Part shown: positions 33,632 to 42,780 of the stretch, piece by piece
How positions within the stretch are numbered: position 1 is the stretch's first letter
Layout: each line of letters opens with the position of its first letter
DNA from: Terriglobia bacterium
GTDB lineage: Bacteria; Acidobacteriota; Terriglobia; Terriglobales; Acidobacteriaceae
Length of the DNA: 64,000 nt
Reading direction: 5' to 3'
Assembly: GCA_020073385.1 (NCBI GenBank)
Contig: JAIQFH010000028.1
Location: 97,128-161,127 of the forward strand
Notes under the pieces: model-generated
What the model was told of the DNA's origin: nothing
The model's database searches: none
The model's input: the letters and a program-made list of their open reading frames with translations, nothing else
Translations under genes and position numbers: made by a program

Positions 33632-34809
33632 AGATCAAGCTTACGTTTTGGAGAGTCGTCTTCCTGGTGATCATGGCCCTGGGGCTGTACTCCACCTACG
33701 TTCGCTACCTGCACGGACTGGGCGCAGTTTCGAACATGACCGACCAATTCCCCTGGGGCTTCTGGATCGGATTCGACTGTCTGTGCGGCGTAATGCTGGC
33801 GGCCGGTGGATTTTGCATGGTGGGGGCCGTGTACTTGTTCAACGTGGAAAGCCTGCACAGCGTAGTGCGGCCTGCGGTGCTGACGGCTTTCCTTGGCTAC
33901 CTGCTTTTCATCGTCGGACTGCTGTTCGACCTCGGGCGGCCGTGGTTCATATGGCACCAACTGATTTACATGAATCCGCACTCGGTCATGTTTGAAGTTG
34001 GTTTTTGCGTCATGACCTATACGGCCGTGCTCTTCTTTGAATTCCTTCCCAACGTCTTCGAGAGACTCCATCTGAAGACGCCAATCAAATGGATCCACAA
34101 AGTCTATCCAGTCTTGATTGTGCTGGGCATTTTGCTTTCCACGCTACACCAGAGTTCGCTCGGGTCGCTGTACCTGATCATGCCAAGCAAGCTTCATCCC
34201 TTCTGGTATTCGCCGGCGCTGCCGTTTTTCTTCTTTGGTTCAGCAGTAGCAGTGGGCTTGGCGATGACGATTTTCGAATCGACGCAGAGCGCGAAGGCCC
34301 TGGGGCGTCACCTTGAATTGTCGGTGCTGGTTCGGTTGGGCGGAGCCTTACTGGTTGCCCTATGGGTCAATGCACTTCTTCGGTTCGAGGACTACTTGCA
34401 TCGCGGACTTCTGCGCCAGATCCTTCAGCCCAGCTATGAAGCATATTTCCTATGGCTGGAACTTGCGCTCTCGTTCGTGATCCCGATAACGCTGCTCAGC
34501 TTTAAAAAGGTGCGGCTTTCGCCAAACTGGCTCTACCTCGCGTCGGTGATCAGCCTCTTCGGTTTCATCACCAACCGATTGAACGTCAGCCTGATCGGGT
34601 TTGAGACATATGTCGGCCACCACTATCTGCCCAAGTGGACCGAGTTCTCCGTCACTCTGATGATTGTCGCGATGGGCTTCGCCCTGTTCCGCGTGGCGGT
34701 GCAATATTTGCCGATCTTCCCGAAAGACGACCTAGTCAAACAGCGCGCAACAACTGTGCGATCCACCATGCCGATCGCTGCGCCGGTGCTGGAGCATGCC
34801 GGAGACTGA
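33628..34809 (+). CDS. NrfD/HybB-like polytopic quinone-interacting subunit
   Basis: 393 residues with nine or ten membrane helices. Family features: an N-terminal FPWGFWIGFDCLCGVMLAAGGFCM (the conserved G-x-x-x-G region of HybB/NrfD), a loop HQSSLGSLYLIMPSKLHPFWYSPALPFFF, and a conserved acidic residue in LRFEDYLHRGLL. It should pass electrons between the ferredoxin subunit and the quinone pool. Start overlaps the ferredoxin gene's stop (ATGA); the end overlaps the kinase gene by 14 bases. Confidence 0.88.
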   Translation: MKIKLTFWRVVFLVIMALGLYSTYVRYLHGLGAVSNMTDQFPWGFWIGFDCLCGVMLAAGGFCMVGAVYLFNVESLHSVVRPAVLTAFLGYLLFIVGLLFDLGRPWFIWHQLIYMNPHSVMFEVGFCVMTYTAVLFFEFLPNVFERLHLKTPIKWIHKVYPVLIVLGILLSTLHQSSLGSLYLIMPSKLHPFWYSPALPFFFFGSAVAVGLAMTIFESTQSAKALGRHLELSVLVRLGGALLVALWVNALLRFEDYLHRGLLRQILQPSYEAYFLWLELALSFVIPITLLSFKKVRLSPNWLYLASVISLFGFITNRLNVSLIGFETYVGHHYLPKWTEFSVTLMIVAMGFALFRVAVQYLPIFPKDDLVKQRATTVRSTMPIAAPVLEHAGD

Positions 34810-36466
34810 ACCAACCCGGGCTCGCCTGTTGCGGGTAACGCAGACCCTGAGCGCCAAGCTCAACATACTTCTGCTCGGCGCAATGATTCTGATCTTTGCC
34901 CTATTGGGATACCTGAACGTTCGACTGCATCGCCAACACCTTGAGCAGAACACACTGCTGTCGGCCGAGCGTATCAGCGACGTCATCAAGCAGGGCACCA
35001 CCGATTACATGCTGCGGAACGATCGCGAGGGCCTCTATCGCTCGATTCAAACGATGGCAGCCGAGCCCGGCATTGAGAAGATCCGCATCTTCGATCAGGA
35101 AGGAAGAATCACCTACACGACGAATCCGGGGGAACAGAACCATGTGGTGGATAAAACCGCCGAGGCTTGTTATGCGTGTCACGCACAATCTCAGCCCTTG
35201 GCGCGGCTGAACCGGCCCGACCGCTTCCGCATTTACCGCAATGTGGCGGGGACCCGCGTGCTTGGGATCATCACTCCAATTGAGAATCAGGCATCGTGTT
35301 CGAACGCAAGCTGTCACGCGCATCCGGCAGAACAGCAGATTCTTGGCGTTCTCGACACGAATCTCTCGCTCGCCAAGGCCGACGTACAACTCGCCGAAAG
35401 CAGCCGGCGCATGATCGCCTACACCGGATGCGCCCTTCTGCTGATTGCGCTGCTGAGCTGGTTTTTCGTATGGGAAGTGGTAGGCCGACCGGTGAAGGCT
35501 CTGGAACGGGGCACGGAGCGTCTCGCGGCGGGAGATCTGGGATTCCAGATCGATGTCCGCTCCAACGACGAAATCGGAGAACTGGCCCACTCCTTCAACG
35601 CCATGAGCAATCAGCTCAAGGCAGAGCACAACGAAAACGTCGCCTGGACGCGAACCCTGGAACAGCGCGTCGAGCAGAAGACGCGTGAGCTGAAACGAGC
35701 GCACGAGCATGCGCTGCACACGGAGAAGATGGCCTCCATCGGCAAGATGGCGGCCGTGCTTGCCCACGAAATTAACAATCCACTGTCCGGCATCCTCACC
35801 TATGCCAAGCTGCTGCACAAGTGGATGGATAGCGAGGATGGTGGGAAGAACCACCACCGCGACATCTGTGACTCGCTCGACTTGATCGCCAGCGAGAGCC
35901 GCCGCTGCGGTGATCTGGTCAAAAACCTGCTGACATTTTCCCGCACCACCCCGATCAACCTTCAGCCGACCAACCTGAACCAGGTAATCGACCGGGCGCT
36001 GCGGTTAATTCAACACCAACTCGATCTCGGGGCAATCCAGGTTCAGCCCGATCTCGACCCCGAACTTCCACTGATTACTTGCGACGGCGCGCAAATCGAA
36101 CAGGTTCTGCTGGCGTTGATGATGAATGCTCTGGATGCGATGCCCCAGGGAGGCAATCTGTGGGTCACAACCAGGTTGAATCGGGAGGATAACGCGGTCC
36201 GGATCGTAGTGCGTGACGATGGCAGCGGCATTCCACCCGAGATCCTTCCGCGGCTCTTCGAGCCGTTCCTCACGACGAAGGAGACCGGACGCGGCGTCGG
36301 ACTCGGACTCGCGATCAGCCGCAGCATTCTGGAGCGCCACAACGGAGACATCGAAGTGCGATCGGAAGTTGGGCGCGGAACAACATTCACAGTAACCCTG
36401 CCGTGGGATGGAGATGTCGAACTCTCTCCGGCAAAGGAAGTTACCGCTGCACTCAGCGGGAGGTGA
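34796..36466 (+). CDS. Sensor histidine kinase with two periplasmic haem-attachment motifs
   Basis: 556 residues. TM1 (about 22-42), a periplasmic sensor (about 45-200), TM2 (about 208-228), HAMP (about 230-285), a coiled coil, then HisKA with the phospho-His in LAHEINNPLSG and an HATPase domain (MMNALDAMPQGG, DDGSGIPPE, GVGLGLAISR). The sensor carries a standard c-type haem motif CYACH at 125-129 and a second CSNASCH at 168-174, a CX4CH form known in some multihaem cytochromes. Haem attachment needs export of this domain, which the two helices provide. Redox state, oxygen or NO are plausible signals. Its output should be the NtrC-type regulator encoded six bases downstream. The ATG at 34796 lies within the end of the NrfD gene; spacing to a ribosome site is poor, implying translational coupling. 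Confidence 0.88.
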   Translation: MPETEPTRARLLRVTQTLSAKLNILLLGAMILIFALLGYLNVRLHRQHLEQNTLLSAERISDVIKQGTTDYMLRNDREGLYRSIQTMAAEPGIEKIRIFDQEGRITYTTNPGEQNHVVDKTAEACYACHAQSQPLARLNRPDRFRIYRNVAGTRVLGIITPIENQASCSNASCHAHPAEQQILGVLDTNLSLAKADVQLAESSRRMIAYTGCALLLIALLSWFFVWEVVGRPVKALERGTERLAAGDLGFQIDVRSNDEIGELAHSFNAMSNQLKAEHNENVAWTRTLEQRVEQKTRELKRAHEHALHTEKMASIGKMAAVLAHEINNPLSGILTYAKLLHKWMDSEDGGKNHHRDICDSLDLIASESRRCGDLVKNLLTFSRTTPINLQPTNLNQVIDRALRLIQHQLDLGAIQVQPDLDPELPLITCDGAQIEQVLLALMMNALDAMPQGGNLWVTTRLNREDNAVRIVVRDDGSGIPPEILPRLFEPFLTTKETGRGVGLGLAISRSILERHNGDIEVRSEVGRGTTFTVTLPWDGDVELSPAKEVTAALSGR

Positions 36467-36472
36467 CGATTC

Positions 36473-37837
36473 GTGGAATCACAAGGAAAGCTGTTGATTG
36501 TCGACGATGAACTTAGCGTGCGCGATTCTCTCGGAAAGTGGTTTCGAGAGGAAGGATATGAGATCGGAACGGCCGAAAGCGCCAGCGATGCGCTGACCCG
36601 CATGGCCGAGAACAAGTGGGACCTGGCCCTGCTCGATATCAAGATGCGCGGGACCGACGGAATCGAACTGCAACGCCGGTTGCACGAGATGGACCCCGAC
36701 CTGATTGTGATCATGATGACCGGCTACGCGTCGGTGGAGACTGCGGTTACAGCGCTGAAGAATGGCGCGTACGACTACGTGAGCAAGCCGCTGGATCCCG
36801 ATGAGATCGCGCACTTGGTGAAGAAAGCGCTCGCTCACAAGCGGGCGGAGAAGGAGAACGTACGCCTGCGCGAGACAGTCGCCGAAGCAACGCGTCCCGG
36901 CGATCTGGTGGGACAGAGCCCCGCCATACGCAAAGTCTATGAGGCGGTTGAGACCGTCGGTCCCACGGACGCCAACGTTTTGATTACAGGCGAGAGCGGC
37001 ACGGGCAAAGAGCTCGTGGTGCGCGCGATTCACGCCGCCAGCATGCGCCGCTTTCATCCGCTAGTGGCGATTCACTGCGGGGCTCTGACGGAAACGCTGC
37101 TCGAAAGCGAACTGTTCGGGCATGAGAAAGGCGCGTTTACGGGCGCACAATACCGCAAGAAAGGTAAATTTGAAATTGCCGAGGGCGGCACCGTTTTTCT
37201 GGACGAGATCGGCGACATCAGCTTGAAGACGCAGACGGATCTCTTGCGGGTGTTGCAGGAGCGCGAGATCACCCGAGTCGGAGGGAATCAGGTTATCAAG
37301 GTCGACTTCCGTTGCGTCGCCGCTACGAATAGGAATCTTGAGGGGATGATTGAGGAAGGCACGTTTCGACCCGACCTGTATTACCGGCTGAATGTGTTCC
37401 ACATTGAATTGCCGCCACTGCGTGAGCGGCGCGAAGACATTCCGCTGTTGGTGGAACATTTCGTGCGTAAGTTCGCTCTGGCGATGAACAAGCACATTAC
37501 GCGCGTTGCCCCGGCGGCGATGAACCAACTTCAGCAGCAGCCGTGGATGGGAAACGTTCGCGAGCTTGAGAATGCCGTGGAGCGCGCGATGGTGGTTGCC
37601 CAGGAACCCGAACTGCGCGAGCAGGACTTCATCTTCAAGCAGCAGAGCGTTACTACACCGGGCACGACGGGCAAGAGTCTGGATGAAATCGAGCGCGCGC
37701 ACATTCTTCGCGTGCTGGAGGAGTGCGGCTTTAACCAAAGCCGGGCCGCCGAGGTGCTTGATATTGACCGCGTCACGCTGCACCACAAGCTGAAGCGTTA
37801 CGGCTGGACGCGCGCTACGGCGGAGAGCCGGAACTAG
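36473..37837 (+). CDS. NtrC-family sigma-54-dependent response regulator
   Basis: 454 residues. Receiver domain (about 6-120) with Asp11, Asp12 and phosphoacceptor Asp55 in LALLDIKMRG. AAA+ domain (about 140-375): Walker A GESGTGKE, the sigma-54-contacting GAFTGA loop and Walker B GGTVFLDEIGD, all intact. The C-terminal Fis-type HTH is ERAHILRVLEECGFNQSRAAEVLDI. The GTG at 36473 follows GGGAGGTGA. It should activate sigma-54 promoters after phosphorylation by the haem-containing kinase directly upstream; the promoter at 32316-32332 is the closest target, and the one before otsA is a second candidate. Confidence 0.94.
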   Translation: MESQGKLLIVDDELSVRDSLGKWFREEGYEIGTAESASDALTRMAENKWDLALLDIKMRGTDGIELQRRLHEMDPDLIVIMMTGYASVETAVTALKNGAYDYVSKPLDPDEIAHLVKKALAHKRAEKENVRLRETVAEATRPGDLVGQSPAIRKVYEAVETVGPTDANVLITGESGTGKELVVRAIHAASMRRFHPLVAIHCGALTETLLESELFGHEKGAFTGAQYRKKGKFEIAEGGTVFLDEIGDISLKTQTDLLRVLQEREITRVGGNQVIKVDFRCVAATNRNLEGMIEEGTFRPDLYYRLNVFHIELPPLRERREDIPLLVEHFVRKFALAMNKHITRVAPAAMNQLQQQPWMGNVRELENAVERAMVVAQEPELREQDFIFKQQSVTTPGTTGKSLDEIERAHILRVLEECGFNQSRAAEVLDIDRVTLHHKLKRYGWTRATAESRN

Positions 37838-37859
37838 GATCGACGCGAGCTGGCCTCAC

Positions 37860-38399
37860 ATGAATCTCGTTCACCTGCTCCCGGTCGGCAAAGTTGCCGC
37901 TTCCCTGCTCGACGACTTGCGCGACGCGATTCCCAAGAGACTGCCGGTTCGCTGCGAAATTCTCCCGCTCACGCTCGACCCGACTCCCTCCTATCATCCC
38001 GAGCGCCAGCAGTTTCACTCCTCAGAAATCCTGCAGCGCATGCAGAGCCTGGTTCGGCCGAGAGACTGGCGCCTTCTCGCAGTAGCTGAGGTCGATCTTT
38101 ATATCCCGATTCTTAAATATGTTTTCGGCGAGGCGCAGATGGGCGGGCCTTGCGCCGTGGTGTCGACCTTTCGGCTGCGTCAGGAGTTTTATGGTTTGGA
38201 TCAAGATGACTCCCTGCTGAGGGAGCGCTTGCTGAAAGAATCCATTCATGAACTCGGGCACACGCTACACCTTCGTCATTGCCAGGATTATCAGTGCGTT
38301 ATGGCATCGTCCCACTCAGTAGAGTGGATCGATCTGCGGGAGAGCCGGATGTGCGACGCTTGTCGATATGAACTCGAATCCTGTGGCGCTCTGGCGTAA
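37860..38399 (+). CDS. amzA: Archaemetzincin-type metalloprotease
   Basis: 179 residues. The zinc motif HELGHTLHLRHC (about 125-136) fits HExGHxxxLxHC, followed by the Met-turn region CVMASSHSVEWID and a C-terminal CDACR that, with the preceding Cys residues, makes the second zinc site of archaemetzincins. No signal peptide, so cytoplasmic. It begins 22 bases after the response regulator on the same strand and may be co-transcribed with the redox module, although the family is usually found in unrelated contexts. Confidence 0.87.
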   Translation: MNLVHLLPVGKVAASLLDDLRDAIPKRLPVRCEILPLTLDPTPSYHPERQQFHSSEILQRMQSLVRPRDWRLLAVAEVDLYIPILKYVFGEAQMGGPCAVVSTFRLRQEFYGLDQDDSLLRERLLKESIHELGHTLHLRHCQDYQCVMASSHSVEWIDLRESRMCDACRYELESCGALA

Positions 38400-38451
38400 G
38401 CGCGGTTTCACGTACATCACAAACTGCCGGTCCCGTAGTACACTCTTCGCC

Positions 38452-39597
38452 ATGATCCCAAGACGGCTGATCCTTGCATGTGCTCTTGTTTTCATCACCG
38501 CCATCGGCGGATTGCTCTTGGCACAAACTTCTTCGAAACAGAAGTCCGGAGTGCAACAACAAGACTTCGGCACGCGGGACGGGAGGCCCATCATCTTGTA
38601 CACGCTGACCAATGCTCACGGTGTTGAAGTGCGCGCCATGAATTACGGTGGCATCATCCTGTCGCTTCGCGTCCCCGACCGCAAGGGGCAACTTGCGGAC
38701 ATCGTTCTCGGCCACGAAAAGGCCGAAGGCTACATGCCGAATCCGCCGTTCCTGGGTGCGATTGTTGGACGCTACGCCAACCGCATCGCCAACGGAACGT
38801 TCACGCTCGATGGAAAGACATACACGTTGCCGAAGAATGACGGGCCTAATACGCTGCACGGCGGTATTACGAAAACGTTCGACAAAGTCTTGTGGGATGG
38901 CGCACCTCTCAAAGGGAAGAATGGCGTGTCATTCACCTATCTCAGCAAAGACGATGAGGAAGGTTTTCCCGGCAATCTTAAAGTCACAGTCACCTATACT
39001 CTGACGGACTCGAACGAACTTGTCATCGACTACCAGGCTACGACGGACAAGGCCACACCGATCAACGTGAGCCAACACAGTTATTTCAATTTAAAGGGCG
39101 AAGGCAACGGCGACATTCTGGATCATGAAATCATGATCAACGCCGACAAATTCACTCCGGTGGACAAAAACCTAATTCCTACCGGCGAACTCCGCGCGGT
39201 CAAAGGCACTCCGTTCGACTTCACCACGTCGACCAAAATTGGCGCTCGCATCGAAGATTCGTATGAGCAGATGGTCCTGGGACACGGCTACGATCACAAC
39301 TTCGTTCTGAACCGCAAGGGCGCTGGACTTAGCTTGGCTGCGCGTGTCTATGAACCAACAACCGGGCGTGTACTCGAGGTCTCAACCACTCAACCGGCGG
39401 TTCAGTTCTATACCGGCAACTTTCTCGACGGGTCGGTTACGGGCAAGGAAGGGCATGTCTACAAGCGACGCTACGGACTCTGCCTGGAAACGCAGCACTA
39501 TCCGGATTCGCCGAATCATCCTGATTTCCCGAGCACGATCCTGAAGCCCGGAGAGAAGTTCCATCAGACGACGGTGTTCAAATTTTCGGCGAAATAG
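38452..39597 (+). CDS. galM: Secreted aldose 1-epimerase (galactose mutarotase)
   Basis: 381 residues. Signal peptide (about 1-24, LLLAQ) then a GalM beta-sandwich. Sugar-contacting residues are in GAIVGRYANRIANGTF, NTLHGG, NVSQHSYFNL (catalytic His), and VSTTQPAVQFYTGNF with the catalytic Glu in LCLETQHYPDSPNHPDFPS. It interconverts sugar anomers outside the cytoplasm. ATG at 38452 chosen because the signal peptide begins there. Confidence 0.93.
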   Translation: MIPRRLILACALVFITAIGGLLLAQTSSKQKSGVQQQDFGTRDGRPIILYTLTNAHGVEVRAMNYGGIILSLRVPDRKGQLADIVLGHEKAEGYMPNPPFLGAIVGRYANRIANGTFTLDGKTYTLPKNDGPNTLHGGITKTFDKVLWDGAPLKGKNGVSFTYLSKDDEEGFPGNLKVTVTYTLTDSNELVIDYQATTDKATPINVSQHSYFNLKGEGNGDILDHEIMINADKFTPVDKNLIPTGELRAVKGTPFDFTTSTKIGARIEDSYEQMVLGHGYDHNFVLNRKGAGLSLAARVYEPTTGRVLEVSTTQPAVQFYTGNFLDGSVTGKEGHVYKRRYGLCLETQHYPDSPNHPDFPSTILKPGEKFHQTTVFKFSAK

Positions 39598-39615
39598 ACC
39601 GCCTCTGGTTTACCA

Positions 39616-39655
39616 AAAAAAGGGGGATGGGGCGTAGAAACCATCTCCTTTTTGT
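39616..39655. terminator. Terminator between galM and glnD
   Basis: An A-rich/GGGGGATGG arm pairs imperfectly with CCATCTCCTTTTT across a GGCGTAGAAA loop; the T-run ends the + strand transcript and the A-run serves the convergent glnD. Confidence 0.6.
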
Positions 39656-39663
39656 TTATCACT

Positions 39664-42255
39664 TCATTCGCTCTTCAACTCGCCAAGCAGCGCCTTTTCC
39701 ACCTGCTTCTGGTGATCAGGCTTGAGTTTATTGCCGCCCGAGGTCAGATAAAACGTGTCGATCGCCATCTGTCCCTCGGTATCGATCAGGGCGATCTCGA
39801 TATTGCACTTCTCGTCAGATAAGCACGAGGCGATTCGGTGTAACAACCGCGGGCGATCCTGGGCGATCACCTGAACGAGTGTAGTAGTCGCTGAGCTGGC
39901 ATCGTCGAACTCAATCTTCGTTTCCACTTTCACTTTGGCGATGACGCCCTTCTCGGAGCGTTGCCGGTCCCGCAGCATCTTCTCAAGATCAGCCTCGCCC
40001 AGCATGACGCTGACAACGCTGTTCTTGAATCGCGCCCACTCGGAAAGATTCAACTCCAGTGTGCGGAAGCGGTCAGTAAAGTGAAAGGTGTCGACCACCA
40101 CGCCGGCTGCGTTCGAGAATGCATTGGCCTTTACAATGTTCATCCCCCAGGCAGCCAGAACGCCTGAAAGAGTCGCGAAGAGGAATGGGCGATCTTTCGT
40201 GACCAGGGTCAGATCGTACCAGTGCCGGCCGCGTTTCAGGTCCACCAGCACCGGATCATTCCCGAGTTCGTCCGCCATCTGCATGTGGCGCATCACCTCT
40301 TCCGCCGTGTGCACGAGGAGATATCTTTGCGGAAATCCTTCGAGGAATGCCTTGAATTTGCTGCCGGTAACGGGCGCCAGGGAACGCAACCGCGCCAGCT
40401 TCTCGTCGTTAACCTCCGTGTGCACTCGCTGATCAGCGCTGCGGTTCAGGTAATTGTCCGCCGCCATGTAGAGTTGCCATACGTTCTCCGCTTTCCACGG
40501 CGTAAGTGCCTCTGGATTCACTGCCTTGATATCCGCATAGGTAAGCAGGGCAAGCATCTTCAAGCGCTCGGGAGTTCCCATTTTCTCTGCGAAGGCAGCA
40601 ACTGTACCGGGATCAAAAATGTCGCGCCGCAGTGTTGCCGACAGCTCCAGATGACTCCCGATCAGAAACAAAACCTCGGCCCGTTCTTTCGGATCGACAT
40701 CGAGCCGGTCCATGGCCCGATTGGCAATGTCCAAGCTGGCTTGAACGTGATTGCCGTTCGGCACTCCTTTTCCCGTATCGTGCAATAACAGAGCGAGGTA
40801 GAGCAGTTCCGGATCCTCGAGTTCCCCGAGCAATCCGGCGTAGCGCTTATCCCACTCCGATTGCGATTGCTTCAGCCGATGCAAGGACTCGATCGCGAGA
40901 AACGAATGCTCATCCACAGTGAAACGATGATAGAAATCCCGCACCACCAGCGAGTCGATCAACTTCAACTCAGGCAGCAGCAGCGTGAGCAGGCGCAGGG
41001 AGTGCATCGCCCGCAGAGCATCAGCGGCATACGGCTGCAACAGCGTCTCCTGCAAATACAGCCATAGTTCCGCACCGCGCGGTGGGGTCGCGGCAAGCGC
41101 CGGAAGCGCTTGTTCGATGCGGTACTCCGTGGTGGCGCTCAGCTTCAATCCATGGTGTGCCATGAAGTGAAATAGCCGAAGCAACACCTCGGGATCCTGC
41201 AGGGCAGAGGGCTGTTGCAGGAAGATGAGACCGTCGACGACGGAGAAATCCGCCGTCGTGAGCCGCGATCTCCAGCTTTGCACCTGGCGATACAGTGCCG
41301 ACCAGGCTTCAGGAATCTCTTCCAGCAACTGTGTAACGGTGCGTTGAACAGCACGAGCATGGCCGAAATAGATTCGCATCCAATCGGCCGCCGAAAGTTC
41401 TTCCGCACCCGGCGCTCCGATTTTGCGCACAGCTGCTTCATCCTGCGATTCCCAGCTCAGGGTGTTGTCATCGCGTCCGTGGCGAAAGTGAAGGAAGCAT
41501 CGCGCAGACATTAAGAAATCAATAGCTGCATCGAGGTGCTTGCGAACCGGCGGACGCAGCGAACTGGCCTCGGGCCAGTCATGCAGCTTGTCCATGGCGG
41601 AAATCAGAGCGAGCCAGTTGGCGACATTGCAGTCGCGCAGCCCGCCCGGGGCCTCTTTCAGATTCGGCTCAAGGTGGTAAAGAGTCATCCCATGTTTCGA
41701 GTGACGTTCGCGCGTCACCTCGGCCAGGCCTTGAAGCAGAACCTTGGATTCCTTCATCACCAGCTTGGGAATCACTTTGTCGTGGAGCTTGCGGAACAGG
41801 TCGCGGTCTCCCGCTAAGTAGCGGCAATCGAGCAGGGAGATGGTGAACTCAGTATTGTTAGGATCGTAGCGTTCGCACTCGGAGAGCATGCGCGAAGCCG
41901 GACTCAATTTCAGCCGAAGATCCCACAGTTCCTGTGAGAAGCGCCGGACGGGATCTTTGAAAGCCTGCTCGGCGTCTCGATCATTGAAAAGGAACAGGAG
42001 ATCGATATCGGAATAGGGAAACAGCCAGCCTCGCCCAAACCCTCCTGTAGCGACGAGAGTGAAATTCGCGGGGCGGGACTCGTCGGGTGAAACAATATCG
42101 CGCCACAGCCTGGCAAGAATCTCCTCCACCATGCGTGTGCGCTGAGATACGCAGGCGCGGCCATCTCCAGTGGCCTCAAACTCCCGCTGGATACGTGCTG
42201 ATTCGTCGCTGATAGAACCCCGGAGTTCGCCGATCAATGAGGACGCTGCCACCAT
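39664..42255 (-). CDS. glnD: PII uridylyltransferase/uridylyl-removing enzyme
   Basis: 863 residues, the expected size. Nucleotidyltransferase domain with GGFGRGWLFPYSDIDLLFLF (G-G...D-x-D), a linker, an HD domain with LLLHDTGKG for uridylyl removal (about 490-500), and two C-terminal ACT domains (KDRPFLFATLSGVLAAWGMNI and AQDRPRLLHRIASCLSDEKC) that sense glutamine. It uridylylates PII at low nitrogen. It is downstream of glnB and amt on the same strand. Confidence 0.95.
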   Translation of the reverse strand: MVAASSLIGELRGSISDESARIQREFEATGDGRACVSQRTRMVEEILARLWRDIVSPDESRPANFTLVATGGFGRGWLFPYSDIDLLFLFNDRDAEQAFKDPVRRFSQELWDLRLKLSPASRMLSECERYDPNNTEFTISLLDCRYLAGDRDLFRKLHDKVIPKLVMKESKVLLQGLAEVTRERHSKHGMTLYHLEPNLKEAPGGLRDCNVANWLALISAMDKLHDWPEASSLRPPVRKHLDAAIDFLMSARCFLHFRHGRDDNTLSWESQDEAAVRKIGAPGAEELSAADWMRIYFGHARAVQRTVTQLLEEIPEAWSALYRQVQSWRSRLTTADFSVVDGLIFLQQPSALQDPEVLLRLFHFMAHHGLKLSATTEYRIEQALPALAATPPRGAELWLYLQETLLQPYAADALRAMHSLRLLTLLLPELKLIDSLVVRDFYHRFTVDEHSFLAIESLHRLKQSQSEWDKRYAGLLGELEDPELLYLALLLHDTGKGVPNGNHVQASLDIANRAMDRLDVDPKERAEVLFLIGSHLELSATLRRDIFDPGTVAAFAEKMGTPERLKMLALLTYADIKAVNPEALTPWKAENVWQLYMAADNYLNRSADQRVHTEVNDEKLARLRSLAPVTGSKFKAFLEGFPQRYLLVHTAEEVMRHMQMADELGNDPVLVDLKRGRHWYDLTLVTKDRPFLFATLSGVLAAWGMNIVKANAFSNAAGVVVDTFHFTDRFRTLELNLSEWARFKNSVVSVMLGEADLEKMLRDRQRSEKGVIAKVKVETKIEFDDASSATTTLVQVIAQDRPRLLHRIASCLSDEKCNIEIALIDTEGQMAIDTFYLTSGGNKLKPDHQKQVEKALLGELKSE

Positions 42256-42304
42256 GAAAGATTCACCCCGCAGCGCCTGCCACCGGGTGCTAAGCCGACC
42301 CCTT

Positions 42305-42323
42305 GACAGCCGAGGCGGCTGTC
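42305..42323. repeat. Small stem-loop between glnB and glnD
   Basis: GACAGCC and GGCTGTC around GAGGC, followed by CCCTAC. It resembles other intergenic hairpins in this window and may separate glnD expression from glnB. Confidence 0.5.
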
Positions 42324-42372
42324 CCTACATGTCCCGGCAAGATTCTTTGTACCGTTCAAGCGGCCGCGAAGT

Positions 42373-42711
42373 CTACAGGGCCCCTTCCCCGCGCTCGTCA
42401 TTGCGGATGCGGATGGCCTCATCGACGCGCGACAAAAAGATTTTGCCATCTCCGATTTTGCCCGTGCGTGCTGCTCCCAGAATGGCCTGCACCGCCTTCT
42501 CCACCAGGGCGTCAGGCAGGACCATCTCGAGTTTGGTCTTGGGTATGAGATCCACGCTGTACTCGCGTCCGCGGTAAACCTCGGTATGCCCCTTCTGTCG
42601 TCCGTGACCGCGTACTTCAAGCACGGTCATACCTTCGACACCGATTTCCTGCAACGCAGTCTTGACCGCGTCCAGCTTGGAGTTTTGAATAACTGCTTCG
42701 ACCTTTGTCAT
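42373..42711 (-). CDS. glnB: Nitrogen regulatory protein PII
   Basis: 112 residues. T-loop GRQKGHTEVYRGREYSVDLIPK with the uridylylation site Tyr51, and the C-terminal signature GKIGDGKIFLS. PII binds ATP/ADP and 2-oxoglutarate and controls Amt and other targets. Location directly after amt means it may work as the GlnK type. Confidence 0.96.
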   Translation of the reverse strand: MTKVEAVIQNSKLDAVKTALQEIGVEGMTVLEVRGHGRQKGHTEVYRGREYSVDLIPKTKLEMVLPDALVEKAVQAILGAARTGKIGDGKIFLSRVDEAIRIRNDERGEGAL

Positions 42712-42780
42712 GATATTTGCGGGTCCTGTCTTCGAATCTGCTCGCCGCCTCTGGTTCCGGGTTCTGAAATTCTCCCAACC

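Noticed and set aside
32861..34809. Labelling the ferredoxin/NrfD pair as hydrogenase 2 subunits HybA and HybB
   Set aside because: No hydrogenase large or small subunit is present and the ferredoxin lacks a Tat signal; the names are used only as likeness.
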